In this document: positions 1 through 8,040 of the stretch, piece after piece | Numbering within the stretch: position 1 is the first letter of the stretch | Layout of the letters: each line of letters starts with the position of its first letter | Origin: a bacterium | GTDB lineage: Bacteria; JAJVIF01; JAGGVT01 | NCBI GenBank assembly: GCA_021157815.1 | Contig: JAGGVT010000178.1 | Location: forward strand, 1-19,333 | DNA: 19,333 nucleotides | Direction: 5' to 3' | Notes under the pieces: model-generated | The model's database searches: none | What the model was told of the DNA's origin: nothing | What the model saw: only the letters and a program-made list of their open reading frames with translations | Translations under genes and position numbers: made by a program

Positions 1-365
1 ACTCTCATTCCAGTTTTGATTTCGTTCAGGATATCACCGTCAGGCTCGCAGACAAACGGGATTGAGCACAGTATGGCTCCTTCGGTTAAATTGTAATCAG
101 CCGGTTTGATTGTGATAATCGCAGCGGGAGCAATTCCCTTTTTATGAAGAGTCATCAGCACGACACATCCGCCGGATGACCCTTTTGTCTCCTTGTATAT
201 TAAAACCTTCCCTGAAAGATTCTCTCCCCTGTTCGGATTCCCCTTCGCGATGATTTCACCTGTGTCCATATCGACATCGCCAAGAAACGAAAAGCTGTCA
301 GGACATACTATTGAGTCACCCTCTGCAAAACCTCTGACTATTTTCCTGACGTTTATTTTTTTCAT
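1..365 (-). CDS. Aconitase X small (swivel) subunit, partial
   Basis: This is the small, swivelling-domain subunit of a two-chain aconitase X (AcnX, DUF126). In this family it completes the active site of the large subunit for a dehydratase reaction. The frame is open from the ATG at 365 to the window edge and gives 121 residues, so the C-terminus is missing (the family is usually about 130-145 residues). The diagnostic TKGSSGG stretch is at residues 60-66, after an N-terminal strand region with GFAEGDSIV and the LGDVDMDTGEI segment. The ATG lies 3 bp after the large-subunit stop, and AGGTGG at the end of that gene serves as ribosome-binding site, so the two are co-translated. Substrate is not decidable here: cis-3-hydroxyproline dehydratase and phosphomevalonate dehydratase both belong to AcnX. 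Confidence 0.85.
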   Translation of the reverse strand, partial: MKKINVRKIVRGFAEGDSIVCPDSFSFLGDVDMDTGEIIAKGNPNRGENLSGKVLIYKETKGSSGGCVVLMTLHKKGIAPAAIITIKPADYNLTEGAILCSIPFVCEPDGDILNEIKTGMR

Positions 366-368
366 CGG

Positions 369-1625
369 TTAATTCCACCTGCCTTTGATTGCGGTTTTAA
401 TGCAGGTTTCAGTATCTGTTAATCTGGTTCTGCATCCGATTAAATCTCCGACATATCGAACCATTTTCACGCTGTCGGTAACCATGTCATAAACGTTCGG
501 AATTTTTAAGCCAAATTCACGGCATGTCGATTTGCGCATGTGGCTTTCAACCGGACAGGTGTCCGCGACCACTTTCGCGCCGGCATCCTCGATCGTTTTC
601 ACGTAACCGGAATATTCCGCCTGAAGGCGAGTCATGCGATTTGTGCAAATCCAGAAACGGACACCATCCGCAACTTTCTCACCTTTTAACATTTCAGCGA
701 CATGTCTTATCTGCTCAAGGTCGTAATGCGGACATCCAAGGGTTACAAAATCAATCGCGCCTGAGTGAATGGTGTTCATTTTTTCATAGACAGCGTCCAA
801 ATCCTTTTCGAGAATTTCATATTCCTCCTTTGGATTCTCTCCTTGAAAAGCCTCGTGAAGATTTCGAGCTTCCGGTGTGATTCCCGGAATATGATAGAGA
901 GTTACTGAACCGCTGGTCGCGAGAGCGGCGCCGAATCCGATAATGTTATTCAAGGATTTGGGCTTGATGCCATCAATCACTGGAACTTCACTTCCAACAA
1001 TTTCACCGATATGAAATCCCAGCGCGCACATTGCATCATAGGAATCCAGTCGTTCAGGAGATATTTTAACTTTAAACAGATGTGTTCCTTTTCGGTTTTC
1101 ATCGAGCATGTATCCCATCAGCGGGTATTTGCCAGTAATGGCTGAATAACGTGTTAGCGTTCCGCCGCGATTCGTTCTGCATCCTAAAACCGAGTTGTAA
1201 TAGATAATCGCGCTTGATTCGACTGCCGCGATATTCGCTCCAAAGGGTGGAACAAATCCTATCTTCTGTGGTGTGCAGGTGTAGGTCTCGCATATTCCCA
1301 TTTTACGATGAGCTTTTTCCACCTTTGATTGAAGTTTAAATAATTCATCTGGCACACCGGTTATATCAGGCTTTTCCAAATCGCAGCACAGCGTGGATGT
1401 CGTTGTGGGAACAGCTACTTTTCCACCACGGGCGGAATACTCGACAACGTCCTCCACACTCCCCTCATAAATAGCCATCTCAGCGGGGTAATGGCAGTAT
1501 GTAATATCCACAAGGCGTTGAGCCTGGAAAGCATCGCCAAATTGGATTATGTAATCCAACGCCTCACGAACAACCTCGCCCTTATCGCCGTTTAGAATTG
1601 ATTTTTCATCATCGGTTAGAAACAT
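369..1625 (-). CDS. Aconitase X catalytic (large) subunit
   Basis: This is the large subunit of AcnX (DUF521), an iron-sulfur dehydratase distantly related to aconitase. It has 418 residues, normal for the separate-subunit form. Visible family motifs are TCTP (116-119), ESSAI (136-140), NSVLGCRTNR (144-153), TLGCPH (295-300) and DTCPV (355-359). C117, C298 and C357 sit in these motifs and are candidate Fe-S ligands (inference). Known family activities are cis-3-hydroxy-L-proline dehydratase in bacteria and phosphomevalonate dehydratase in archaea. In a bacterial catabolic setting the former is more likely, but no proline racemase or other hydroxyproline gene is in view. The start codon shares its A with the upstream hydrolase stop (TAATG), so translation is probably coupled. 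The small subunit follows 3 bp downstream. Confidence 0.9.
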   Translation of the reverse strand: MFLTDDEKSILNGDKGEVVREALDYIIQFGDAFQAQRLVDITYCHYPAEMAIYEGSVEDVVEYSARGGKVAVPTTTSTLCCDLEKPDITGVPDELFKLQSKVEKAHRKMGICETYTCTPQKIGFVPPFGANIAAVESSAIIYYNSVLGCRTNRGGTLTRYSAITGKYPLMGYMLDENRKGTHLFKVKISPERLDSYDAMCALGFHIGEIVGSEVPVIDGIKPKSLNNIIGFGAALATSGSVTLYHIPGITPEARNLHEAFQGENPKEEYEILEKDLDAVYEKMNTIHSGAIDFVTLGCPHYDLEQIRHVAEMLKGEKVADGVRFWICTNRMTRLQAEYSGYVKTIEDAGAKVVADTCPVESHMRKSTCREFGLKIPNVYDMVTDSVKMVRYVGDLIGCRTRLTDTETCIKTAIKGRWN

Positions 1626-3331
1626 TATTCAATCACCGCTTTTTCGAGAATCTTTTCAGGGATGATGTCCATAATCAAAGCGCTGGCGTGGTTGCTGTCA
1701 TGATAAACCACATGGTTCGCTTTGATTGGATTTGTCTCGTCCGCGGGATCATTATCAGTATTCAAGTGACGTGTGAACTTCGGAACAGCGCTTGATGCTA
1801 TCTCCAGGCGAATTGAATGGCCTTTTAGAAATCGCAGGCCTGTCGCCCATAAATCAATTGTGAGTTTATAGATTTTATCCTTCTCGAGCCATTCAGGAGT
1901 TTCGAGTGAGTTTCGATATTCCGCGCGCTGGATTCCATCGCATACCTGAATAGCTCTGCCGTCCGGGTAAACGTCCACGAGTTTGCCCGTAAAATCAGTT
2001 CCTTTGACATCGGTTGAAAAATAGAGTTCCACAAAAACTCGTCCGCAGGCAACCATGTCGCGCTTCAGAGGAGCTGATGTGTAAACCAGAACATCGGGGC
2101 GGCGTTCAATGGATTGCTGGTCGCACGCCTCCCCCAGTTGGAGTTCAATCGGGTCTGTTACATAAGGAACAGGATTATCGGGATCATAAATGTACTTGTC
2201 AGGCTTCTCATCATCGGATTGCATTTCCTCGCTTAGAACGCCGTCACCAAAAAGCGAATTTGCATTTCCATCGCTTTTCAGAAAGAACTTTGTGATTTTT
2301 GCACCCGGAATGGGGAAATCATCGAAGCCGTACCATCTGTTCTCACCCATGATAAACAGGCGGCATCTCGGATCAGGCTTGGTATAATGCTCCTCACCGG
2401 CCAGATGCTTCGCGAAGAATTTTAACATGATGTCGTTTAGATCAATAAGCGCCTGAGGCCCGAAATCAATTTCCCCTACTACACTTGATATGTTTGTCTT
2501 GTGAGGCCAGCATCCGACAATCAGTTGCTGATTATCTTTTGTCTCCTGATTCGGCGCATTTTCTCTCATGCCGGGGAAATTCATGTATGTTGAAATGCCG
2601 TCATCATCATACCATCCGCAGATATGCATCACCGGAATATCGACCTTGTTCCACTGGTGCATGTAGCAGACCTTTTTCCACCAGTCATCAAATGTGGGAT
2701 GGTCCATCCAGTGCTGCCATGTTTTACTGTCCATTCCGATATGTTTGTCGAGTGTTCGCAGAGGAACGTGTTTGTAAACCTGAGGCCAGTTTATCAATGA
2801 TGTGTTCTGGTTAGTTCGAGCGTGCACCATAAATCCCCAGACAATCATGTTCCAGAAGAGAACTCCGTTCTGGTACGGCACATTAACAACGGGATCAGGC
2901 AGTGGAACAATCGGGATAATCGCTTTTAATGCGGGATGGCGATCCGGCGCCACTATCCATGTACAATATCCTTCGTATGATCGACCGGTCATGCCGATGT
3001 TGCCATCGCAGAAATCCTGTTCAGCCAGCCATTTGATTGTGTCGTAGCCATCCTCGCGTTCAGTTCTGAACGGTTCCCATTCGCCGTCGGAATCAAATCT
3101 ACCTCTGCAGTCCTGATATGCGCAGGCGAATCCTCGTTTTGCGAAATACAAAAGGCGTTCCGTTCGCATGGGGTCATTGTTGCCGTATGGGGTGCGAGTA
3201 AGGATTAATGGTCTTTTAGTTCCGCCCTTTGGCAGATAAATGTCAGTTGACAGATTGATTCCATCGCGCATGGGAACTTTGACATCAATTCGACATTCAA
3301 TTTCATGTTCTGGTATTGGGTTTGTAATCAT
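1625..3331 (-). CDS. CocE/NonD family hydrolase (S15 X-Pro dipeptidyl-peptidase superfamily)
   Basis: This is a 568-residue serine hydrolase of the CocE/NonD family, related to X-Pro dipeptidyl peptidase, acylaminoacyl hydrolases and cocaine esterase. The N-terminus has the typical MRDG.NLSTDIYLP strand (21-34). The alpha/beta fold carries the nucleophile elbow GRSYEG with Ser118. The acid is probably Asp242 or Asp243 in GWYDDDG, and the base is probably His277 in VGCWPHK. The last roughly 200 residues form the jelly-roll domain of the family (ERRPDVLVYTSAPL, then FTGKLVDVYPDG). No signal peptide is seen, so it is probably cytoplasmic. An AGAGG ribosome-binding site lies 8 bp before the ATG. 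The gene ends on the AcnX start codon, indicating a shared job. Substrate (peptide, amide or ester) cannot be read from sequence. Confidence 0.9.
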   Translation of the reverse strand: MITNPIPEHEIECRIDVKVPMRDGINLSTDIYLPKGGTKRPLILTRTPYGNNDPMRTERLLYFAKRGFACAYQDCRGRFDSDGEWEPFRTEREDGYDTIKWLAEQDFCDGNIGMTGRSYEGYCTWIVAPDRHPALKAIIPIVPLPDPVVNVPYQNGVLFWNMIVWGFMVHARTNQNTSLINWPQVYKHVPLRTLDKHIGMDSKTWQHWMDHPTFDDWWKKVCYMHQWNKVDIPVMHICGWYDDDGISTYMNFPGMRENAPNQETKDNQQLIVGCWPHKTNISSVVGEIDFGPQALIDLNDIMLKFFAKHLAGEEHYTKPDPRCRLFIMGENRWYGFDDFPIPGAKITKFFLKSDGNANSLFGDGVLSEEMQSDDEKPDKYIYDPDNPVPYVTDPIELQLGEACDQQSIERRPDVLVYTSAPLKRDMVACGRVFVELYFSTDVKGTDFTGKLVDVYPDGRAIQVCDGIQRAEYRNSLETPEWLEKDKIYKLTIDLWATGLRFLKGHSIRLEIASSAVPKFTRHLNTDNDPADETNPIKANHVVYHDSNHASALIMDIIPEKILEKAVIE

Positions 3332-3366
3332 ACATTAAACCTCTTTTGGAATTACAGCATGGGAGA

Positions 3367-3384
3367 GCCGCACAAGGGTGCGGC
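3367..3384. repeat. Perfect 7-bp hairpin with tetraloop in the hydrolase leader
   Basis: GCCGCAC and GTGCGGC flank a 4-base loop in the 66-bp gap between the Tricorn gene and the CocE hydrolase gene. It lies about 36 bp before the hydrolase start on the minus strand. No T-run follows on either strand, so it is not a convincing terminator. It resembles a short dispersed GC-rich hairpin repeat, or could modulate expression between the two genes. Confidence 0.5.
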
Positions 3385-3397
3385 GCTACCGGCATTT

Positions 3398-6300
3398 CTA
3401 TTTCTTTTTTTTCAATTCATCCAGCAGGAAATCAATCGCCGCTTCCAATTGATTGTCGCGTCCTTCAGCCAGAGCTTCCGGGTCGATGTGGACGTAAATG
3501 TCCGGGATAACACCGTGATGTTCCATGTTCTCACCATTCAATCGTGCATTCAACCATGACGGCATCGTGAAAGAACTGCCATCGAGAAGTGTGAAGGTGT
3601 ATGTGGAAATAACGCCTCCGCCAGTTGACTCGCCGATTATTGTGGCAAGTCCCATGTCGCGCATGATGTGTCCGAATATTTCAGCGTTTGAGAATGATTG
3701 CGCGTTTATCAGAACAACAATGGGGCCATTCCATGTGAGAGCGGAACGAGACCCCAATTTAGCATCGCGGAGTTGGTGATGATAAGCCGGTTTACGCCTG
3801 AGTATATCAACCACATCCGCAGCGATGTGCCCGCCTGAATTAAAGCGAACATCAATGATTAAAGCATCCTTGTCCATGTTTTCAGTAAACAGTTCCTTTC
3901 TAAACCTATCTAGTTCATCTTCGTACATTCGCCGTATATGATGATATCCGATTTTATTGTTGGATTTCCTGGTAACCTCTTCGCGGTTCGCTTGAATCCA
4001 ATCCTTATATAACAGTGTGCGCATTGCTTGTCTGGTTGTCGGTTTCAGAACAACATCACGTTCCTCAAAATCAGGTTCACCTATAAGAGTGACTATCTCA
4101 CCACTTTTAGCCGCTTCGATTACACGGGTGTCGTTGCGTACTTTCAGTTTCGTTGGTATTCCAACCAGGTTTCGCAGAATCACTGACGGGTTGTCATAGC
4201 TGTTGATTTTCTTTCCGTTGATTTCAAGGATGACATCACCCTCATACAGTTTTGAGCCCGGCTGGTCAGCGGGTGAATCGGTGATTACCCTTTCAACACG
4301 CCATCCTGCAGCTGTTCGGTTTTCATCGATAATAACGCCCAAATCCGCTGTTTGCTCCGATGGCGCCTCGCGGTCATGAGCGGTACTGTAGAAACTCAGA
4401 TGCGATGCGTTTAATTCTCCGAGCATCAAACGATAAAGCCTTGAGTATTCATAAATAGTACCGCAATCCCTGACACGCGGAAGATACCGTTTAATAACCG
4501 ATTCCCAGTCAACACCATGCATGTTTTTATCGTAGAACGATTCGCGAATGTGACGCCAGCCGTCCGTCATCATCTGTTCCCAGATGTTGTACTGGTCGAT
4601 TGTCATTTCGTTTTTAGTTACCAATGAACCACCGCCGCTTGATTTGGATCCGGTCATTTCCAGATAGCTTATCCTGCCGTTTTCCAGGAAATGGAGTTTG
4701 CTGCCATCCGGTGACCACTCGGGATAATCTTTTGTATCGGCGCCAGCGAGTTTATGGTATTCATCGCCATCGACATTCACGCTCCACCATTCGAGTTCGC
4801 CATCGTGGTCCGTAACAAAAATCAGGTATTCGCTGTTTGGCGCGAATCGCGGCGAGTAGGCATCCGCGTTCATTTTGACAATCGGTTTCGCTCGAAGGTG
4901 AATCCTGTCAAGATCGATTTCAATCGGTTCGACATCGTCCTCATCTTCATCGCCTTCATCAGATTCATCAGATTCGTCCTCGTCTTCGTCATCGCCGTTT
5001 TCATCTGATTCGGATTCGTTTTCAGTTTCATCATCCTCGTCTATTTCCTCTTCTTCGCTTTCTTCCTCATCTGCAGGAACATCATCGGGGAAAAGCAAAT
5101 CGGTATCGTACGTTTTTTCTTCAGGGGAGAGTTCGAGAAGCATAACCTCGGCGCCATTCTCGTAATCGGAATAATACGCAAGGTATTTTCCGTCAGGAGA
5201 CCAGCAGGGGGATGAATCCCAATCAGGTGTGAAACTGACATTGATTGGCTTTTTGTCCTCAATATTTATTATGAAAACATCCGCGATTGAATCAAGGGTA
5301 GCTTCTACAAACGTTATCCACTTGGCATCAGGAGACCATTCGTATCCCAGAAGCCATGGGCCCTGCTTGAGTTGCCCTTCATGCAGAAGTGTTTCCTTTT
5401 TCTCCTCTGTATCGTAGAGTCTCAACTCACGGTTGCCGGAATAATAAGCGATTAGATCCCCATGAGGAGCGAATTCAGGATACCATTCGTCATTTCTGCT
5501 GTTTGTAATTCGGGTTTCTTCAAGTGTAATCAGATCAAGCGTGAAAACATCATACTGGTCGCTACGGTCTGAGATGTAGATGATTTTAGTGCTATCAGGA
5601 TGCCAGCTTACATGCATCTCACGCGCGGGAGTTTCCACAACGTGATATGTTCTGGCTAAATCCTGATCGGGCTTGCCGTCATCCTCGTAGTTGTCCGGAT
5701 TTTTCAGGATGAAGATGTCGCCATATACCACAACTGCATAGTAATTCCCGTTTGGTGAAATTGCATATTCGCTGATGTTGTTTACCAGAGTCATGTCCAG
5801 AACCATTTCATGTTTTGTATCATTGGCGAAAGTGATTTTCACTTTTTCGCTTTTTTTATTTTTTATTGAATAGACATAAGCCTCTCCGAAAACCTCAAAC
5901 GCGATTTCATCGCCATCAGAGCTGATTCGAGGCCAGATTGGGCCGTCATTTTTGAAAGTGGTTAGTTGTTTTTGTTTTTCAGATGCCACATCGTATGACC
6001 AAAGGTTATATGCGCCATCGCGACCGCTTACGAAATAAATCGTTTTGCCATCCGGTGATGGCTGAGGCCATAGGTCGGCGCCATCGAAATCAGTCAGCTG
6101 ATTGTGCTTTCCAGTAACCATATCATAAGTCCAAATATCATAGGAATTCTGTCCGCGCCATTTTTTCTTAGCCCAGTCTCCGGGACCACGCGTGTAAACC
6201 AGTTTCTTCCCCTCTTCCAGGTAACTTGTAAAGACATGGTCGTCATGGTCGGGGCCTGAAAGTCGTTTAGGTTTCTTTCCATCCAGGTTTATTTCATAGG

Positions 6301-6718
6301 CGGACATGCCAAACTGATCCTGCCTTTGTGTATATGAAAGAATCGCACTGCCATCCGATTTCCAATCGTACAGGTAATCGGTGTTCGAATCCCAAGTGAG
6401 GCGAGTCGCCGCGCCGCCTGATTCAGGCATTATGAAAATGTCATAACTGCCAAAACGGTCTGAGAGAAAGGCGATTTGAGTTCCATCCGGCGATGGTATC
6501 GGTCGGGAATCATACGCCACGTTGTCGGTTAACCGCCGGGCAGGCATGCTGGCATCACGAGGCGCTGACCAGATATCTCCCCATGCGCTGAAATAAACGG
6601 TTTGCCCATCCGCGCTTAGAGATGGAAAACTGATTGATTGAATTTCGCAATCGGCATAACCAGGTTTGGGAGATAACAGAAAAATAAGAGCAATTATGAG
6701 AGATATTTTAAATCGCAT
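3398..6718 (-). CDS. Tricorn-type protease (S41), exported, with acidic insertion
   Basis: This 1106-residue homologue of Tricorn protease degrades peptides with an S41-type core. Residues 1-22 are a signal peptide (hydrophobic core at about 6-16, cleavage likely after GYA), so the enzyme acts in the periplasm or at the surface. Residues 25-690 form beta-propeller blades with repeated SPDG/SADG and YDxW or YDIF signatures. Residues about 541-598 are a run of Asp, Glu and Ser with almost no other residues. A C1 helical domain (about 703-780) carries the likely catalytic His773 in GELNASH. A PDZ domain spans about 790-880 (GDVILEINGKKI). The C2 domain carries nucleophile Ser1010 in SFSNAEIF and Glu1066 before HHGVIPD. 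The residue after the serine is Asn, where archaeal Tricorn has Asp. AAGGTGA precedes the ATG. Confidence 0.92.
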   Translation of the reverse strand: MRFKISLIIALIFLLSPKPGYADCEIQSISFPSLSADGQTVYFSAWGDIWSAPRDASMPARRLTDNVAYDSRPIPSPDGTQIAFLSDRFGSYDIFIMPESGGAATRLTWDSNTDYLYDWKSDGSAILSYTQRQDQFGMSAYEINLDGKKPKRLSGPDHDDHVFTSYLEEGKKLVYTRGPGDWAKKKWRGQNSYDIWTYDMVTGKHNQLTDFDGADLWPQPSPDGKTIYFVSGRDGAYNLWSYDVASEKQKQLTTFKNDGPIWPRISSDGDEIAFEVFGEAYVYSIKNKKSEKVKITFANDTKHEMVLDMTLVNNISEYAISPNGNYYAVVVYGDIFILKNPDNYEDDGKPDQDLARTYHVVETPAREMHVSWHPDSTKIIYISDRSDQYDVFTLDLITLEETRITNSRNDEWYPEFAPHGDLIAYYSGNRELRLYDTEEKKETLLHEGQLKQGPWLLGYEWSPDAKWITFVEATLDSIADVFIINIEDKKPINVSFTPDWDSSPCWSPDGKYLAYYSDYENGAEVMLLELSPEEKTYDTDLLFPDDVPADEEESEEEEIDEDDETENESESDENGDDEDEDESDESDEGDEDEDDVEPIEIDLDRIHLRAKPIVKMNADAYSPRFAPNSEYLIFVTDHDGELEWWSVNVDGDEYHKLAGADTKDYPEWSPDGSKLHFLENGRISYLEMTGSKSSGGGSLVTKNEMTIDQYNIWEQMMTDGWRHIRESFYDKNMHGVDWESVIKRYLPRVRDCGTIYEYSRLYRLMLGELNASHLSFYSTAHDREAPSEQTADLGVIIDENRTAAGWRVERVITDSPADQPGSKLYEGDVILEINGKKINSYDNPSVILRNLVGIPTKLKVRNDTRVIEAAKSGEIVTLIGEPDFEERDVVLKPTTRQAMRTLLYKDWIQANREEVTRKSNNKIGYHHIRRMYEDELDRFRKELFTENMDKDALIIDVRFNSGGHIAADVVDILRRKPAYHHQLRDAKLGSRSALTWNGPIVVLINAQSFSNAEIFGHIMRDMGLATIIGESTGGGVISTYTFTLLDGSSFTMPSWLNARLNGENMEHHGVIPDIYVHIDPEALAEGRDNQLEAAIDFLLDELKKKK
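4926..5098 (-). repeat. Low-complexity acidic codon tract (GAN-rich)
   Basis: This stretch of the Tricorn gene encodes the Asp/Glu/Ser run at residues 541-598. On the coding strand it is dominated by GAN and TCN codons and contains near-repeats of a GAATCTGATGAATC type. The frame stays open throughout. The tract therefore adds a flexible, strongly negative linker between propeller blades and is not a frameshift. Such tracts can change length by slippage. Confidence 0.8.
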
Positions 6719-6812
6719 AATTCACCTTGAGAATGAAAGAAATAAATAATGAGGATGTATGATACCAGATTTAACACCCCTGCCCCAAGCATCCATATCG
6801 ATAAGAAAGGAG

Positions 6813-7790
6813 TCAGGATAATTTAGTATCAGTAGATTTCGCGTGCCTTGAGAAGAATTTCCAGATTTCCTCCGCTGCTTCGATTTCCCTGCAAGTACCG
6901 GGTATCAGGCTTGAGGAGTCGATGTTTTTTGTTGGCCAGCCATGTTTTCCGCCATTGATTGTGTAGAGCACAACTTCAGAATCATCCTGACCATCCGGCC
7001 ATGTTGTTTTGGTTACTGTTGTGCCATCAAGGCGCACTTCATTGGGTAATTCCTCGATAACCGGTTCAGTTTCGCATTTATTATGGTTAATCCACAAATC
7101 CGCAAGCTCAAGCGCGGGAATGATTCTGAACTTCGTTCGTGAGCGTCCCTTTCGTTTTAGAAACAGCGAACCGCCATTATATGGAACAGTTGTATCCTTT
7201 GTTCCGTGGATTAACAAAATTGAAACCGGAAATTCAGGATGGAAATCCCGCGTGTGAATTAATGCCAAACCTCCGGAGACAGAAGCAATCGCGGCAAAAG
7301 TACCGGAATGTTTTGCGGCAAGGCGTAGGGAGAGGAATCCGCCATTTGAATGTCCTGTAGCATATATGCGAGTTTTGTCTATGGGAAATTCATCGCACAG
7401 GTGTTCAATAAGTTTTATAGAAAAGTTAATGTCATCCGGTTGATTAATAGTAGCATCGGAAAGATACCACGCTTTGTTAATGCCATCGGGATAAACAACA
7501 ATGAACTCTTCCCGGTCAGCTATGTTGCTGAATCCGGTCCTTTTTTCAGTATGTCGAGCATTTCCTCCCCGCCCGTGAAAGCACATCACAAGAGGATATT
7601 CTTCGTTTTCGTTATAACCGTCGGGAAGATGCACAATGAATTCGCGCTTGAAACCATCGCACTGGATTGATTGCAGAACGCTTTTACCCGGATTTCCAGA
7701 TGAGGCATAATCAGTTCCATTTGCGGTTCCACAGGAAACGTTCAGCAGCAGAAAAATAGATAGGATTAAGAAATGTTTTATCTTTTGCAT
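6813..7790 (-). CDS. PHB-depolymerase/feruloyl-esterase-like serine esterase, lipoprotein
   Basis: This is a 325-residue alpha/beta-hydrolase of the esterase PHB-depolymerase (LpqC/feruloyl esterase) group, which cleaves ester bonds in polyesters or plant cell-wall feruloyl esters. The N-terminus is a lipoprotein signal with lipobox LNVSC (Cys20), so it is membrane-anchored outside the cytoplasm. Motifs in order are the oxyanion loop FHGRGGN (71-77), nucleophile GHSNGG with Ser148, acid Asp199 in HGTKDTTVPYNGG, and base His283 in GGKHGWP. All catalytic parts are intact and the length is usual. No strong Shine-Dalgarno is seen before the ATG. It lies 94 bp upstream of the Tricorn gene on the same strand and may share its transcript; that gap shows nothing notable. 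The exact ester substrate is unknown. Confidence 0.85.
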   Translation of the reverse strand: MQKIKHFLILSIFLLLNVSCGTANGTDYASSGNPGKSVLQSIQCDGFKREFIVHLPDGYNENEEYPLVMCFHGRGGNARHTEKRTGFSNIADREEFIVVYPDGINKAWYLSDATINQPDDINFSIKLIEHLCDEFPIDKTRIYATGHSNGGFLSLRLAAKHSGTFAAIASVSGGLALIHTRDFHPEFPVSILLIHGTKDTTVPYNGGSLFLKRKGRSRTKFRIIPALELADLWINHNKCETEPVIEELPNEVRLDGTTVTKTTWPDGQDDSEVVLYTINGGKHGWPTKNIDSSSLIPGTCREIEAAEEIWKFFSRHAKSTDTKLS

Positions 7791-7882
7791 TGTTTTATCT
7801 TACTAAATTGCGCTCGAATATTGAGTAAAGAAAATGGATTCCCGCTTTCGAGGTTGTCGGAAAAGGTTGTTTTTATATCTCA

Positions 7883-8015
7883 TCCCCCCCTTAATCCCCC
7901 TGCGAGCGGGGGGAAGTGTTTTTCGCATTGGTAAATAATATATTCGGTCTATATACTTGCGAAGGGAACAGACAACATTCTCCCTCCCCGCTCGCGGGGA
8001 GGGCTGGGGTGGGGG
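7883..8015. repeat. REPIN/MITE-like inverted pair of GC-rich hairpins
   Basis: Most of the 250-bp gap between the histidine kinase and the esterase is an imperfect inverted repeat about 133 bp long. The right arm holds a perfect 9-bp stem, CCCTCCCCG and CGGGGAGGG, with loop CTCG (7982-8003). The left arm holds CCCCC and GGGGG around TGCGAGC (7896-7912). Each arm ends outward in a C-rich or G-rich block. Read outside-in, both arms share a GCGAGCGGGG core and a TGTT end, and TTCGCA recurs further in. Two REP-like units facing each other fit a REPIN or small non-autonomous element. No transposase is present. The rest of the gap (7791-7882 and 8016-8040) shows no gene. Confidence 0.7.
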
Positions 8016-8040
8016 CATTTTGTTTGATGTCAAATTGGGA

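Noticed and set aside
369-1625. Canonical TCA-cycle aconitase
   Set aside because: The chain is short, the motifs are those of DUF521, and the partner is a DUF126 swivel subunit, so AcnX fits and aconitase does not.
3367-3384. Intrinsic terminator after the Tricorn gene
   Set aside because: The stem is good, but no U-run follows on the minus strand and the next gene begins only about 36 bp away.
4754-5008. 84-residue hydrophobic plus-strand ORF, possible membrane peptide
   Set aside because: The Ile/Phe/Val run is the reverse complement of the GAN-rich acidic tract of the Tricorn gene.
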